The notes: generated from the sequence alone by a model not told the origin. Shown: positions 17,710-26,924, counted from the stretch's first letter. The stretch is 64,000 nucleotides of DNA from DASYDU01 sp050248495 (GCA_050248495.1 JBFWSG010000004.1:1-64000); one strand, 5' to 3'. Numbers and translations are program-made.

Positions 17710-18273
17710 ATGTTCACGGAGGAAGAAAAGGCGTTTCTCGCCCGCATCACTCGCACGATGCAGATCATCGTTGGGGCAATGGCGGCCGGTGTCGTGTCGT
17801 TCTTCGTCGCCGTCCTCTTCATCACGGCGAACAAGGCGCAGCAGCCGCCGGAAATGCCCATGCTTTCGTATATGGCGATCGCCATCGCACCGGCGGCGAT
17901 TCTGGTGGCGCTGCTCTATCCCGGCTTCGTGCGACGCAGAGAGCGAAAGGCGATCGTATCGGGCACGACTGCATCAAATGCAGTTTCCCCAAGTGGAACT
18001 CCGTTGACATACGTGGAACAGCAACTGATGCCACTGGTGGGCGGCTATCAAACGGCGCTCATCATTCGCAGCGCGATTCTTGAGGGCGCCGCATTCTTCG
18101 CGCTCGTCACGTACATGATCGAAGGCCAGACCTCGAGCCTCATCGCCGCCGGTATGTTGCTGCTATTCATCCTCGCGGGAATGCCGACGCGCGGGCGCGT
18201 TGAAGAAGCAGTGGGGCACGAACGGCGGGCGATCGAAGAGCTGCGGCAGATGGGAGCGGTCGATGCTCGATGA
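17710..18273 (+). CDS. Small integral membrane protein
   Basis: 187 residues with four predicted spans: residues about 15-40 (IIVGAMAAGVVSFFVAVLFI), 50-72 (MAIAIAPAAILVALLYP), 118-138 (SAILEGAAFFALVTYMI) and 142-160 (LIAAGMLLLFILAG). The C-terminus is charged and cytoplasmic-looking (EEAVGHERRAIEELRQM). No family recognised. Its last 11 bases overlap the exonuclease start, so the two are probably co-translated. Confidence 0.75.
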   Translation: MFTEEEKAFLARITRTMQIIVGAMAAGVVSFFVAVLFITANKAQQPPEMPMLSYMAIAIAPAAILVALLYPGFVRRRERKAIVSGTTASNAVSPSGTPLTYVEQQLMPLVGGYQTALIIRSAILEGAAFFALVTYMIEGQTSSLIAAGMLLLFILAGMPTRGRVEEAVGHERRAIEELRQMGAVDAR

Positions 18274-19153
18274 GGCCCTCCGACAACGGCTCGAAACGCT
18301 CAACCGCGGCGTGCTGCCGGAACCTTGCCCGGCCGCGCACCCAACTGCGGCTACTTCTACAAAAATCGAGGCGGCGCCGGCCGCGCAACAGCAGCTGCCC
18401 GCCGGCAAACCGATTCCAGGCATCGTGCGGATGGGAGAAGTGATCACGACGCCCGCTGGCGAGCATCTGCGAATCGCCCTGCCGATCGACTCGCTCTGGC
18501 CCAACGGCACGCAGCTCGTGACCGGCCGTCAGACGCAATTGCGGCATTTGCTTCAAGAAGCCAGCCAGGCGGTCGAGCCGACCGTCTTGATGGACGCCGA
18601 GTTCGCGGCCTTGGTGGCCGCCATGCCGGAGCGAATGCTGCTGTTGGACCTGGAGACCTGCGGGCTCGGCGGCGCAGCGCTGTTTCTCGCCGGGATTCTG
18701 CGATCGGTCGACGGAGTTCCGACGGTCGAACTGCTGCTGGCGCGGAACTACGCGGAAGAACAGGCGGTGCTCGAAACACTTTGGCAAATTGTCGCCGGCC
18801 AGGAAGTGTTGGTCACGTTCAATGGCAAGGCGTTCGATTGGCCGATGGTGCTCGATCGCAGTGCCCGCTACCGGCTCGCCGCCGCTCGCGGCCCGCAAAA
18901 ACTCCTCCACGTCGACATGCTCCATCACGCCCGCCGGCGCTGGCGTCGACAGCTTCCCGACTGCCGCCTGCAAACGCTCGAACAGGTCGTCTGCCGGCGG
19001 ACTCGCACCGGCGACATCCCCGGGCATCGCATTCCCGCGGCCTACGCCGACTTCGTCCGGACCGGCTTCGAGCGCGACATGGAAGCGATTCTGTACCACA
19101 ACGCGATGGACCTCGTCACGCTGTTGGATCTCACGCTGCGGCTGGCAGGATAA
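18263..19153 (+). CDS. RNase H-like exonuclease, MrfB (YprB)-like
   Basis: About 296 residues from ATG 18263, preceded by GGGAG at 18252, with 11 bp overlap with the upstream gene. It has the YprB RNase H-like (DEDDh) domain: LLLDLETCGL gives D and E of motif I, FNGKAFDWPM the motif II Asp, and YHNAMDLVTLL the final His/Asp motif. In B. subtilis YprB/MrfB works with the YprA/MrfA helicase in excision of mitomycin C damage. The first about 110 residues are a family-typical leader. The pairing with the MrfA-like gene upstream supports a repair role. Confidence 0.85.
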   Translation: MLDEALRQRLETLNRGVLPEPCPAAHPTAATSTKIEAAPAAQQQLPAGKPIPGIVRMGEVITTPAGEHLRIALPIDSLWPNGTQLVTGRQTQLRHLLQEASQAVEPTVLMDAEFAALVAAMPERMLLLDLETCGLGGAALFLAGILRSVDGVPTVELLLARNYAEEQAVLETLWQIVAGQEVLVTFNGKAFDWPMVLDRSARYRLAAARGPQKLLHVDMLHHARRRWRRQLPDCRLQTLEQVVCRRTRTGDIPGHRIPAAYADFVRTGFERDMEAILYHNAMDLVTLLDLTLRLAG

Positions 19154-19461
19154 GCAGGTCACGGCCGGCGTCCCACTTTCCCCGCCAAAATGACCAGTTC
19201 CCGGCCAAAAACTCGTGAATTTCTCGTAAATCCGCGAATTTCCGGCCTTTTGCCGTATCTCTATACCGGCGAAGCATTTAGATCGGGTCGCAAGTAGCCA
19301 ATTGGAGGGCTACGACCCCCAATCGCGTTTGTGGTTCCCGGTGTGTCTTCTATGATTTGGAAAGGGAAACGGCGTTTTTCCCGACGATTCGTTACGTTGG
19401 ACGGTCGCCCCACGGCGGCCATCTTCCCGATCCCGTCACCCTTGCTCGCTGTGAGTTGTCC
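19154..19461. other. Intergenic leader of the phosphatase gene
   Basis: 308 bp with nothing definite. In-frame non-ATG starts (TTG 19357) would extend the phosphatase into it, but without ribosome-site support. Locally less GC-rich (AATTTCTCGTAAATCC), which may mark the promoter. Confidence 0.4.
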
Positions 19462-20358
19462 ATGGGTGCCACCCTTTCTCCCATCGCACCGCCCAGAGCC
19501 ATCCCGGTGCCGCAGCGCAAGTTGCGAGCGCACCTGGAAAGCCTGCTCGTGGCCGAAGGGTTAATGAGCGAGGTGCTGACGCTGGAGATCGCCGGGGGCA
19601 TGGCGGCGGTGTTCTCGACACGTTCTCCCCAAAAGACGACGCCAAACGAAGACGTGGCGGCGGTGCTGCCCTGCAGCCCCAAGCACGGTGTTTTGGCCGT
19701 CGCCGATGGGCTCGGCGGCCACGCGGGCGGCGAACGGGCCTCCAAGCTCTCGGTCGAGACGATCGAAGAAGCCATCCATGATGCCTTGTTGATTTCGCCC
19801 GATCCAGACAACGAGCCGCTGCGGCCGGCGATCCTCGACGGCATCGAGGCGGCGAATTCGGCTGTGCGGGCGATGGGGAATGGAGCGGCGACGACCCTCT
19901 CGCTCGTGGAGATCCAGGGCCGAATGGTGCGGGCCTACCAGGTCGGCGATTCGGCGATCCTGCTCGCCGGCCAGCGCGGTAAGCTCAAGTACCAGACCAG
20001 CGCCCATTCGCCGATCGGCTACGCCGTCAAAGGCGGTTTCCTGGCCGAGGAAGAAGCGATCCACCACGAAGAGCGGCACATGATTTCGAACGTGATCGGT
20101 TCGGAACAGATGCACGTCGAGATGGGCCCCACGATCGAAATGGCGGCTCGCGACACGCTGGTGCTGGCTAGTGATGGGCTCCTCGACAATCTGCTGCCGG
20201 TCGAAATCGTTGACTTGGTCCGCACCGGCCCACTCGACCGCGCGGTCGGCCAACTGGCCGCCGTCGCCCAGGAGCGGATGAACGCCCACGCCGAAGCCGA
20301 CGGCACCACGCCGTCAAAGCCGGACGATCTGACGATCATCGCCTTTCGGCCCATGTGA
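19462..20358 (+). CDS. PP2C-family protein phosphatase
   Basis: About 298 residues from ATG 19462; the start is tentative. PP2C signature blocks are present: NEDVAAVLPC near the start with the metal-binding Asp, VADGLGGHAGGERAS (the DGxGG motif), AYQVGDSAILLA, TLVLASDGLLDNL with the second metal Asp, and the C-terminal KPDDLTIIAFRP (DDxT). These Mn2+/Mg2+-dependent phosphatases reverse Ser/Thr kinase action. Two Ser/Thr kinases are encoded within 9 kb, so it may be part of that network (inference). It is convergent with the FadL-like gene. Confidence 0.88.
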   Translation: MGATLSPIAPPRAIPVPQRKLRAHLESLLVAEGLMSEVLTLEIAGGMAAVFSTRSPQKTTPNEDVAAVLPCSPKHGVLAVADGLGGHAGGERASKLSVETIEEAIHDALLISPDPDNEPLRPAILDGIEAANSAVRAMGNGAATTLSLVEIQGRMVRAYQVGDSAILLAGQRGKLKYQTSAHSPIGYAVKGGFLAEEEAIHHEERHMISNVIGSEQMHVEMGPTIEMAARDTLVLASDGLLDNLLPVEIVDLVRTGPLDRAVGQLAAVAQERMNAHAEADGTTPSKPDDLTIIAFRPM

Positions 20359-20370
20359 CCGGCATTCTCC

Positions 20371-21684
20371 TCAGTACTTCACAGCGATCCCCACCGAAAG
20401 CGCGTCCAGCGCTGCCGTGCTCGCGACCTGCGAGCCTGGCACGGCACCGGCGGGCGTTTGGATCGGGCCGCTGACGCTGTTTTCGAAGCCGTGAATGTAC
20501 GCCGCCGAGAATTCGGTCCAGCAGCTGAGCGGAATCGTCGCGCCGCAATACAGAAAGTGTTGCAAGATGCCGGGCGAGGCGACGTTGAAGCCAGAATCGA
20601 AATCGCTGATCGGATTCTGGTTGTATGAATAGCCAAGTCGCAGGTGGAGCCATTCACTGGCCTGATACTGCGCGCCGCAGGAAACCGCGAAGATGCTGCT
20701 CCAACCCAGACCCATCAACGAGCCGTCCGGGGCGAAGCCAGTTTGCCGAAAACCGTCCGCATTCGCAAAGTCGAACAGCCGCACATCCGTCGCCAAGATC
20801 CAATCGTCGAGGCCCGAGTAGGCCGTGCCGAGCGAGACCACCGTCGGATAAGTGAACGCGACCTTGACGGTGTGTGATTGGCCTTGTTCGTCGACAGTGT
20901 AAAAGCGAATGTCCTCGAACCACTGCGGAGTCTTAACGGCGGCACCGAAGTGCCAGCCTCCGTCGGCGATGTAATAAACCCCGCATTGAAACCCACCGCC
21001 CCAGAAAGACCGGCTGCCGCGGCCTTCGGGATAACTTGGGACACCGTCGCCGTTCGCATCATCTGGCGGCGCGAACAGCACGGGATCAACGCCCACCTTG
21101 GCGAGCGAAATCGTCGGCGCGATGCCGACTGACAGGCGGTTCGTCGGCGCGTAGGAAAGCGTCGGGGCGATCTGCAGAATCTCAACGTCGGACGTGATGT
21201 GCCCGAGGCCGAATCCGTCGGGCGGCTGCGGCATGAGAATTGGGTTGCTGTAGCTTGACGGATAATTGACGCGAAAGCCGCCGATGCCGAACACGCCCAG
21301 GCCGTAGGTCCAACAGGAATTGTCGATCTTTTCGGCGAACGCGAGATATGGAATCGCGGCCGTGCCACTTTGGCTGGCATCGGCGCCTGCGAGCGGAGTG
21401 GGCGGCACTTGGGGACCAAACGATCCGGCATCCAAGCGCGATGACAGCGTCGACTGGGGAAAGACCAATCCGAATCCCAGCGAAACCTCCGAAGATGCGA
21501 GCCCGCTGATACTGGCCGGATTCCACATCAGCGCTCCGGCCGCATCGATCGGGCACGCGGTCGCGGCGCCTGCCATGGACTGGTTCACTGGCCCGACGCC
21601 GCTGGCAGCCAGCCCCTGCGCAGCGCACAGTCGCGGCAGAACCAGGAGCCCGACAATCAGCGCGGATGTGCGAAATGTGTGCAT
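20371..21684 (-). CDS. FadL/TodX (OMPP1) family outer-membrane transport protein
   Basis: 437 residues. The signal peptide ends at LCAAQ. The N-terminus has the FadL hatch-type sequence (NQSMAGAATACPIDAAGALMWNPASISGL), where the NPA motif is characteristic of the family. It continues as alternating beta strands (YQASEWLHLRLGYSYNQNPI, CWTEFSAAYIHGF) and ends in a short barrel tail (ALSVGIAVKY). Members take up hydrophobic compounds such as long-chain fatty acids or aromatics; the substrate here is unknown. Confidence 0.87.
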   Translation of the reverse strand: MHTFRTSALIVGLLVLPRLCAAQGLAASGVGPVNQSMAGAATACPIDAAGALMWNPASISGLASSEVSLGFGLVFPQSTLSSRLDAGSFGPQVPPTPLAGADASQSGTAAIPYLAFAEKIDNSCWTYGLGVFGIGGFRVNYPSSYSNPILMPQPPDGFGLGHITSDVEILQIAPTLSYAPTNRLSVGIAPTISLAKVGVDPVLFAPPDDANGDGVPSYPEGRGSRSFWGGGFQCGVYYIADGGWHFGAAVKTPQWFEDIRFYTVDEQGQSHTVKVAFTYPTVVSLGTAYSGLDDWILATDVRLFDFANADGFRQTGFAPDGSLMGLGWSSIFAVSCGAQYQASEWLHLRLGYSYNQNPISDFDSGFNVASPGILQHFLYCGATIPLSCWTEFSAAYIHGFENSVSGPIQTPAGAVPGSQVASTAALDALSVGIAVKY

Positions 21685-21889
21685 CCTGCCGTCGGCGAGG
21701 TTTCCGATGAGTCCCTGCTATCGTTGCCATCACCGAGCCGCGTAATGGCAATCTATTCCGATTAGGTGGTTTTAATCGACGCTCGCTTTTCAGAACGATG
21801 AACAATTGGCCAAAGATTCCTCAAGGTTTCATGGCGAATCTCGGACAACGCTGCCGATGCGTCGACGCCAACGGGCGTGACAGGCGAAT

Positions 21890-23539
21890 CTAGCGACGCG
21901 ATAAATCGCCAGACGGATCGCGCTCGTCGCCATGCCGCAGCCGCAAGGCCAACGCGAAGCCGTAGAGCACCGACCCGATCAGCGTCAGCAGGAATAGCAG
22001 GATGGAAAGCTGGAAGTGGAAGAACAAGTCTTTCTTGGCGGCGGACATGATTTCCATCTGCAAGAAGCCCACGTTGACCCGCAGTGCCGTCAAAAGCATG
22101 GCGAAGTTCAGGAGAAACGCGACAATAGCCCCGATTACGAGCCCCCCCTTGCGATCTCGCAGAGTCGCCCACCCGCTAAATAGAACGGTGGGGTAAACCG
22201 CCGCAACCAGGAACAGCAATTCCCACCGCGCGCGGACCGAGGCTTCGATGAGGCCGGTCTGCATGAGCACCAGGCCGGTGGTCCCCCACAGCAATAATAC
22301 GATGGAAAGGATGATCGAGTAGCCGGCGGCCGTGATCCGCACGGCATCGGAATTGCGCAAATACCAGTACACGGCCTTCTCGATCGGACCCACCGGCCGC
22401 GATTGAATTGGCGCGCCGCCCAAATAGCGGCGCAGCTCTTCCGTCAATTCCCGCGCCGATTGATATCTTCGCCCCGGCTCCTTCTCCAGGCACTTGAGCA
22501 CAATCGTTTCCAAGTCCCGGGGAATATGAGCGCTGAATTTTCTGGGGCTGGGCGCCGGGTCGTTGATAACCTGGTAGACCAACATGCGGGCATTGCCGCG
22601 AAACGGCAATTCACTGGTCAAGAGCTGAAAGAAGATCACGCCCAGGGAGTAAACGTCGCTGCGGCAGTCGGCCAAATGGGCCTCGCCGGCGGCCTGCTCC
22701 GGGGACATGTAGGCCGGAGTGCCGAGAATTTGCCCATCCATCGTGACTGTCACTTCGCCCAAGTCGCGCCGCGCGAGGCCGAAATCCATCAAGTGTGGCT
22801 GGCCGTCGCCGTCGATCATGATGTTGGCCGGCTTGAGATCGCGATGGACGACCCCTTGTTCGTGGGCGTGGTGGAGCGCCTCCGCGATCGTGGCACACAA
22901 CTCGACCGCCTCGCGCGTGGTGAGCTGCTGCCCCGTGAGCCAGTCGCCCAGCGTAACTCCGCGGACGAAATCGCTGACGATGTAGATCGAGTCGCCGTCC
23001 CTCCCAACCTCGTGGACGCTGACGATGTTCGCATGATGCAGCTGCGCCGCGGCGCGGGCCTCGCGAAAGAACTTCTCCTGGTCTTCGGGCGAAATTCCGC
23101 GCTGGCGGGGCACTTTCACCGCCACGGTGCGGTCCAGCTGCCGGTCGCGGGCCTTCCACACGCTGCCAAACCCACCGACCCCCACCCGTTCGATCAACTC
23201 GAACCGCCCGATCGACGACAGCGGCGTCGCCGAGCGCGTCGCCTGCTCCTGATCCACAAGGCTGAAGTGGCTGCCGCAGGAGGTGCAGATGATATCGGTC
23301 AACGTCGTGTCGACCGCGACCTCGATCGGCTCTCGACAGCCGGGGCAGCGGACTTCCAGGCGGCCGGAACCGGTCTCTGCCTGCATGTCGTCCGACGTTT
23401 CCTCTGCGTCGCTTGGCGGCTGCCCGGCCCGCTCGCGGGCGAGCTTGACGAAGCGCTGCTTCCGCGAGTCGGCCGTCGATTCGCCGGGCCGGTGGAGCGT
23501 CACGTTCGATTCGTCAGAACTGTTCGGAGGTTGCATCAT
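21890..23539 (-). CDS. Membrane serine/threonine kinase with N-terminal zinc ribbon (module 2)
   Basis: 549 residues. Residues about 58-95 form a CxxC...CxxC zinc-ribbon (CPGCREPIEV...CTSCGSHFSL). The kinase domain follows at about 110-375 with GVGGFGSVWKA, VAVKVP, HRDLKPANIMI, DFGLARRD and MSPEQAAGE all intact. Four hydrophobic spans make up the C-terminus (YSIILSIVLLLWGTTGLVLM, LLFLVAAVYPTVLFSG, IGAIVAFLLNFAMLLTA, ILLFLLTLIGSVLYGFAL). It lies 18 bp downstream of an ECF sigma gene on the same strand, the mirror image of the module at 11338-13637. It probably couples a membrane signal to that sigma. Confidence 0.92.
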   Translation of the reverse strand: MMQPPNSSDESNVTLHRPGESTADSRKQRFVKLARERAGQPPSDAEETSDDMQAETGSGRLEVRCPGCREPIEVAVDTTLTDIICTSCGSHFSLVDQEQATRSATPLSSIGRFELIERVGVGGFGSVWKARDRQLDRTVAVKVPRQRGISPEDQEKFFREARAAAQLHHANIVSVHEVGRDGDSIYIVSDFVRGVTLGDWLTGQQLTTREAVELCATIAEALHHAHEQGVVHRDLKPANIMIDGDGQPHLMDFGLARRDLGEVTVTMDGQILGTPAYMSPEQAAGEAHLADCRSDVYSLGVIFFQLLTSELPFRGNARMLVYQVINDPAPSPRKFSAHIPRDLETIVLKCLEKEPGRRYQSARELTEELRRYLGGAPIQSRPVGPIEKAVYWYLRNSDAVRITAAGYSIILSIVLLLWGTTGLVLMQTGLIEASVRARWELLFLVAAVYPTVLFSGWATLRDRKGGLVIGAIVAFLLNFAMLLTALRVNVGFLQMEIMSAAKKDLFFHFQLSILLFLLTLIGSVLYGFALALRLRHGDERDPSGDLSRR

Positions 23540-23557
23540 CGAATTGATTTGCGCATC

Positions 23558-24187
23558 TTATCGGCAACTCATCCAGCGCGAAGACCGTCCCATCACTTCT
23601 CGAATTCGTTTCTTGGCGCGGTGAATCAAGCCACGGACCGCCCCTTCCGTTCGATCCGTGTCGCGTGCAATTCGCTTGACGGACATTCCGTCAAAAAAGC
23701 GCGATTGGATCACGTCCCGCTGTTCCGTTGGCAATGTGGCCAAGGCCACTTTTAGAGCCTGCGCCGCTTCATCCCCGGCGACAGCGCTGCTGGGATAATC
23801 TTCATCGAGCGCGACGAGCTCGATCAATTCGGCAACAGTACTCATCTTTCCGGCGTCGGCTGGCGTGATGCGATGCATGTCGCCGCCGCGCTTCTTGCGG
23901 CGCAGCCGCTTCACCGCGTCGGCGAGCCGATGGTCCGCAATCGCCTGCAGCCACGCACGCAGTGTACCGCCAGCCGGATCGTACTTGTCGAAGTCGCGGA
24001 ACGCTTGCGTCAGCGAGTCTTGCAGCACGTCGTCGGCACTCAGGTGTCGACGCAGCGTCGCGGGGATATTGGCCGCGATATGCCGCTCGAGGCGCGAGAA
24101 ATGCGCCAACAGCAGTTGTTCAATCGCGGTCGCGTCGCCTTGGATCGCCCGATCGATCAGCTCACGTTCGACTTCGGGCTTGGCCAT
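23558..24187 (-). CDS. ECF-type RNA polymerase sigma factor (module 2)
   Basis: 209 residues. Region 2 contains DDVLQDSLTQAFRDFDKYD and LRAWLQAIADHRLADAVKRLRR. Region 4 contains LPTEQRDVIQSRFFDGMSVKRIARDTDRTEGAVRGLIHRAKKRIRE. The same size and architecture as the sigma at 11338 and again followed by a membrane kinase, suggesting two related but separate modules. It is divergent from the secreted-protein gene at 24416 across 228 bp. Confidence 0.92.
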   Translation of the reverse strand: MAKPEVERELIDRAIQGDATAIEQLLLAHFSRLERHIAANIPATLRRHLSADDVLQDSLTQAFRDFDKYDPAGGTLRAWLQAIADHRLADAVKRLRRKKRGGDMHRITPADAGKMSTVAELIELVALDEDYPSSAVAGDEAAQALKVALATLPTEQRDVIQSRFFDGMSVKRIARDTDRTEGAVRGLIHRAKKRIREVMGRSSRWMSCR

Positions 24188-24415
24188 CGTTCGAAACTCC
24201 GCTGCCTGAAAGCGCTTTGCGCATCATATCCCCCAAATTGTAGGCGGTTTGCGAACAATCTCGCAAGCTGCGTACTTTGTGCCGAAGTTGACGGCGACGG
24301 AAATGCGACAGCACGCCGAGGCGAATTTTTTGCTTTTTCGCGCGCGCCCCGCCGCGAAATATCGCTAGGTACTTAGGGTTGAAATCGAAGCCCTGAGAAT
24401 CGAAAGGAGATTGCT

Positions 24416-25099
24416 ATGAGATCTACCCTCTTAATCATCGCCGTTTGGTCGTTCCCCGCGTTCGCCTACTGCCAGGCCAACGATCCGATCTACCGGTTTC
24501 CGGAGCCGGCCCATTCACCGGTGCCGCTCTTTGCGTCGGATTACTGCTTCACCCAGGATCACCCGTCGACGGCAGCGGAAGGTTTGCTCCGTGGCCTGGC
24601 CGCTTGGACTCATTCCCAAGGCAACTACCTGGTGAACCGCCAGCAAGCCGCGATCCTGTACGAGTATGTCCGCCACTTGGAGATACTCAACAAACACAGT
24701 CGCGCCGAATGGAACGACTGGAAGCGCGCCCGCCGCGAGAAAAAGGTCCAAGCGAAACGCGAAAAGAATCTGGCGTCTCGCGCGGTCCGACTGCAAACGG
24801 CGTACGAGCTAAACGTCGATGAGCTGGACCGTTCCACGGGCACGATCTTCTGGCCCCAGGCGCTGCAGGCTCCGCAGTATGCTCAGCAGCGCGAGCGGCT
24901 CGACGAGTTGTATCGCCGGCAAGCGGGCTACGACAACCCGACGCCGAGCGACGCACGAGCGATCGTGGCCGAATGCGACCGGTTGATCCGCCAGTCGAAC
25001 CATGACCGCACGAAAATTGCCGCCAGCGACCACAGCGCCGCCCAGCGATTCTTGCGAGGTCTGAAGTACGAGCCTCTGTTCCGTTTGCAGGTGAACTAA
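24416..25099 (+). CDS. Secreted hypothetical helical protein
   Basis: 227 residues. GAAAGGAG lies just before the ATG. A short signal peptide ends at AYCQA. The mature protein is mostly charged alpha-helix with a strongly basic central segment (WNDWKRARREKKVQAKREKN) and a YLVNRQQAAILYEYVRHLE motif. No family recognised beyond a likely planctomycete-restricted secreted protein. It is transcribed away from the ECF/kinase module 2 and could be a target of it, but nothing in the sequence proves this. Confidence 0.7.
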   Translation: MRSTLLIIAVWSFPAFAYCQANDPIYRFPEPAHSPVPLFASDYCFTQDHPSTAAEGLLRGLAAWTHSQGNYLVNRQQAAILYEYVRHLEILNKHSRAEWNDWKRARREKKVQAKREKNLASRAVRLQTAYELNVDELDRSTGTIFWPQALQAPQYAQQRERLDELYRRQAGYDNPTPSDARAIVAECDRLIRQSNHDRTKIAASDHSAAQRFLRGLKYEPLFRLQVN

Positions 25100-25116
25100 C
25101 GCCGCCTGCCTCTGTG

Positions 25117-25160
25117 CCCCGTGGCCTGACACCACTGCCTCAATTGGTTTGGCCACGGGG
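25117..25160 (+). terminator. Perfect 10-bp hairpin after secreted-protein gene
   Basis: CCCCGTGGCC (25117-25126) pairs perfectly with GGCCACGGGG (25151-25160). There is no long T tract. It lies directly behind the stop at 25099 and ahead of the better terminator at 25205. Confidence 0.55.
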
Positions 25161-25204
25161 CCTCTTCGATTTCACACGTCGGTCGTCCTCGTCGCGTGCG
25201 CAAC

Positions 25205-25246
25205 AAAAAAGGCCGTGGCGGCGTTTGGCCGGCCACGACCCTTTTT
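25205..25246. terminator. Bidirectional terminator
   Basis: An A-tract, GGCCGTGGC, a short loop, GCCACGACC and CTTTTT form a stem with few mismatches and A/T tails on both sides, so it can terminate in either direction. Confidence 0.75.
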
Positions 25247-25726
25247 AAGTCAAACCTCCGGTTGATGGCGACGATGAGGAGTCGCTCGAAGAAAGGCGAG
25301 GTCGGGCTGTGCTGCGCACAGTCATGTGTTCGACCCTAGCCAATCGAAATTATGGTCCTCCCGACGGTATTCAACCGGAAAGTTTGATTTGGTTCGCGTC
25401 GTGTGGAATCGGATCGGTTGGTCCGCTGCGCACCTGCGACGCGTAATTGTATCGGCCGCTTTCGCCGAGGCGCTTCAACGAATCGCGCCGCGGGGAGTGA
25501 GACGATACAACATAATCGTAGTTCGCGGAAGCAGCGTTGGGAAATTATTTTTGCACGATCTGACAGCGAGCAAACGCTGTGCCGCAAACTGTGCCGGCGC
25601 GGGTAGCAAACACCGTGCCAGCGGCCGCTTCGGCTGCCAAACGCTCTTGCGGCTGCTCGTCGATTGCAGTAAAAGTTCCGCCCTCGTCGCTCGTACTCAT
25701 CGATTTTCTCTGCGAGGTTGCGGAAC
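25247..25726. other. Intergenic stretch without a recognised gene
   Basis: 480 bp with short frames on both strands but none with a convincing start, ribosome site or domain. A 51-codon minus-strand frame (starting MSTSDEGGTFTAID) is possible but unsupported. Confidence 0.4.
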
Positions 25727-26173
25727 ATGGCAGCTTCAATTCCGTTCGGCTCACGGCGGTGTGGTCAACGACTGCTCGCATGCACGGCCCGCTGGACATT
25801 GCTGATCGCGTTGGTCGGTGTCGGCAATTGGAGCGGCACCGCTGCGGGCCAGGGAAGCGCGACACCTTCGGGCAGGCCCACGATGCGGCCGCTCGACCCG
25901 GAGCATCCCGAGACTTACCGCGAGGTACTGATCTTTGGCCTGCGAGCCAAGCTCCCCTCCGAGCTGGAGTTCGTCGACTCGGTCGTCGTTGCCGTGGAGG
26001 AAGGCAAGCTCCCATCTCGACTGGTGGATCAAACCTATTTCTGGGCTCGCGCCCGCTCGGGCAGCAACGCGCTTGGCCGCTCGAATCGCCCGATCATCTA
26101 TTTCATTCCGGCCCTCGAAGCACGGGTGAAAAAGCTGCATCTCAACGTGGAACTCGCCGGTGGATTGCCGTAG
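25727..26173 (+). CDS. Small secreted hypothetical protein
   Basis: 148 residues from ATG 25727, preceded by GAGG. A hydrophobic export segment (WTLLIALVGVGNWSGTAAG) is followed by RPLDPEHPETYREVLIFGLRAK and a C-terminal part that looks globular (VDQTYFWARARSG, RPIIYFIPALEARVKKL). No family recognised. Probably exported. Confidence 0.65.
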   Translation: MAASIPFGSRRCGQRLLACTARWTLLIALVGVGNWSGTAAGQGSATPSGRPTMRPLDPEHPETYREVLIFGLRAKLPSELEFVDSVVVAVEEGKLPSRLVDQTYFWARARSGSNALGRSNRPIIYFIPALEARVKKLHLNVELAGGLP

Positions 26174-26286
26174 CAGAGCGGGGCTCGTTGGTTCTCCACC
26201 CGGTAGTCAGCGGCAGCCCAATCGGTTAAGATTGTCCCCTTGGGGCGCGAGCGCCGAGTTTTCTCCCCCTACCCAGTGGTTGGATC

Positions 26287-26604
26287 ATGGCCCGGAAAGT
26301 AGTCAGTCGCAAAGAAAAACGAGCGGAAGTCGAAGCGGCGGAAAAGGCCGGCAAAAAGACGACGGCTACCAAGACCAAGAAGGAACCGGGCGCCAAGGCG
26401 GCCCCCAAGCGCAAGAGCAGGGCCAAGGCGACCAAGGACATCCGCCTGAAGGCCTTCTGGGGCGTGTTCAATCAAACGCTCAAGCGGATCGCGCTATTCG
26501 AATACAGCGAGCGCAAGAAGGCGGATAAGATGGCCGCCGAGCTCACCGCCAACGGCAAGTCGCCCCACTTCGTCCAGCTGGTAAAAGACGTCGTGCAAGA
26601 GTAG
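26287..26604 (+). CDS. Small lysine-rich basic protein
   Basis: 105 residues. The first about 55 residues are Lys/Ala/Arg-rich (KKTTATKTKKEPGAKAAPKRK), like histone-H1-type tails. The second half is a helical domain (LKAFWGVFNQTLKRIALFEY, KKADKMAAELTANGKSPHFVQLVK). A nucleic-acid-binding role is plausible from the tail but is not established. Small proteins of this shape are known in planctomycetes without a function. Confidence 0.7.
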   Translation: MARKVVSRKEKRAEVEAAEKAGKKTTATKTKKEPGAKAAPKRKSRAKATKDIRLKAFWGVFNQTLKRIALFEYSERKKADKMAAELTANGKSPHFVQLVKDVVQE

Positions 26605-26624
26605 CGGCCCACAAGAATAGCGGC

Positions 26625-26650
26625 CCACATAGCCCGGCCATCCTGGCCGG
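26625..26650. repeat. Interspersed intergenic repeat with CCGGCCA/TGGCCGG dyad, copy 1
   Basis: 26 bp identical to 36032-36057, 9.4 kb away. The core CCGGCCATCCTGGCCGG can form a 7-bp stem. Both copies follow a plus-strand gene's stop codon within about 30 bp. Confidence 0.8.
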
Positions 26651-26734
26651 TGCTGAGGCCGCGCTTTGTATTTCTTCGCCGATCGGCCCGGTTCGACCCA
26701 GGATGGGTCGGCTATTTGCGCTGTCAGCCGCCGA

Positions 26735-26820
26735 GCACCGCGGTGAGCTTCTCCTTCGTCGCCGGGTCGTCGAACTCCAACTTGCCGAAGCCGCGATGGG
26801 CGCCGGCCGCGACTGCCGCA
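26735..26820 (-). pseudogene. Duplicated 3' fragment of the receiver-domain gene
   Basis: 86 bp matching the 3' end of the receiver gene (28934-29019) at 81 of 86 positions, in the same orientation. Read on the minus strand it still encodes AVAAGAHRGFGKLEFDD and ends one codon later than the intact gene. No upstream part of the receiver is present. With the intact copy it flanks the sigma and secreted-partner genes as a direct repeat, so the intervening 2.1 kb was probably inserted or the receiver gene duplicated and then truncated. Confidence 0.8.
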
Positions 26821-26924
26821 GGCTGGCGATTCTTCAGCACCGAGACACTTTCCGCGAAATGATTCGTGCCCTGTGGCGACTTGTATGATGAAACGCGCAA
26901 GGCTGACGCGGTTCGGGTGCTCCG

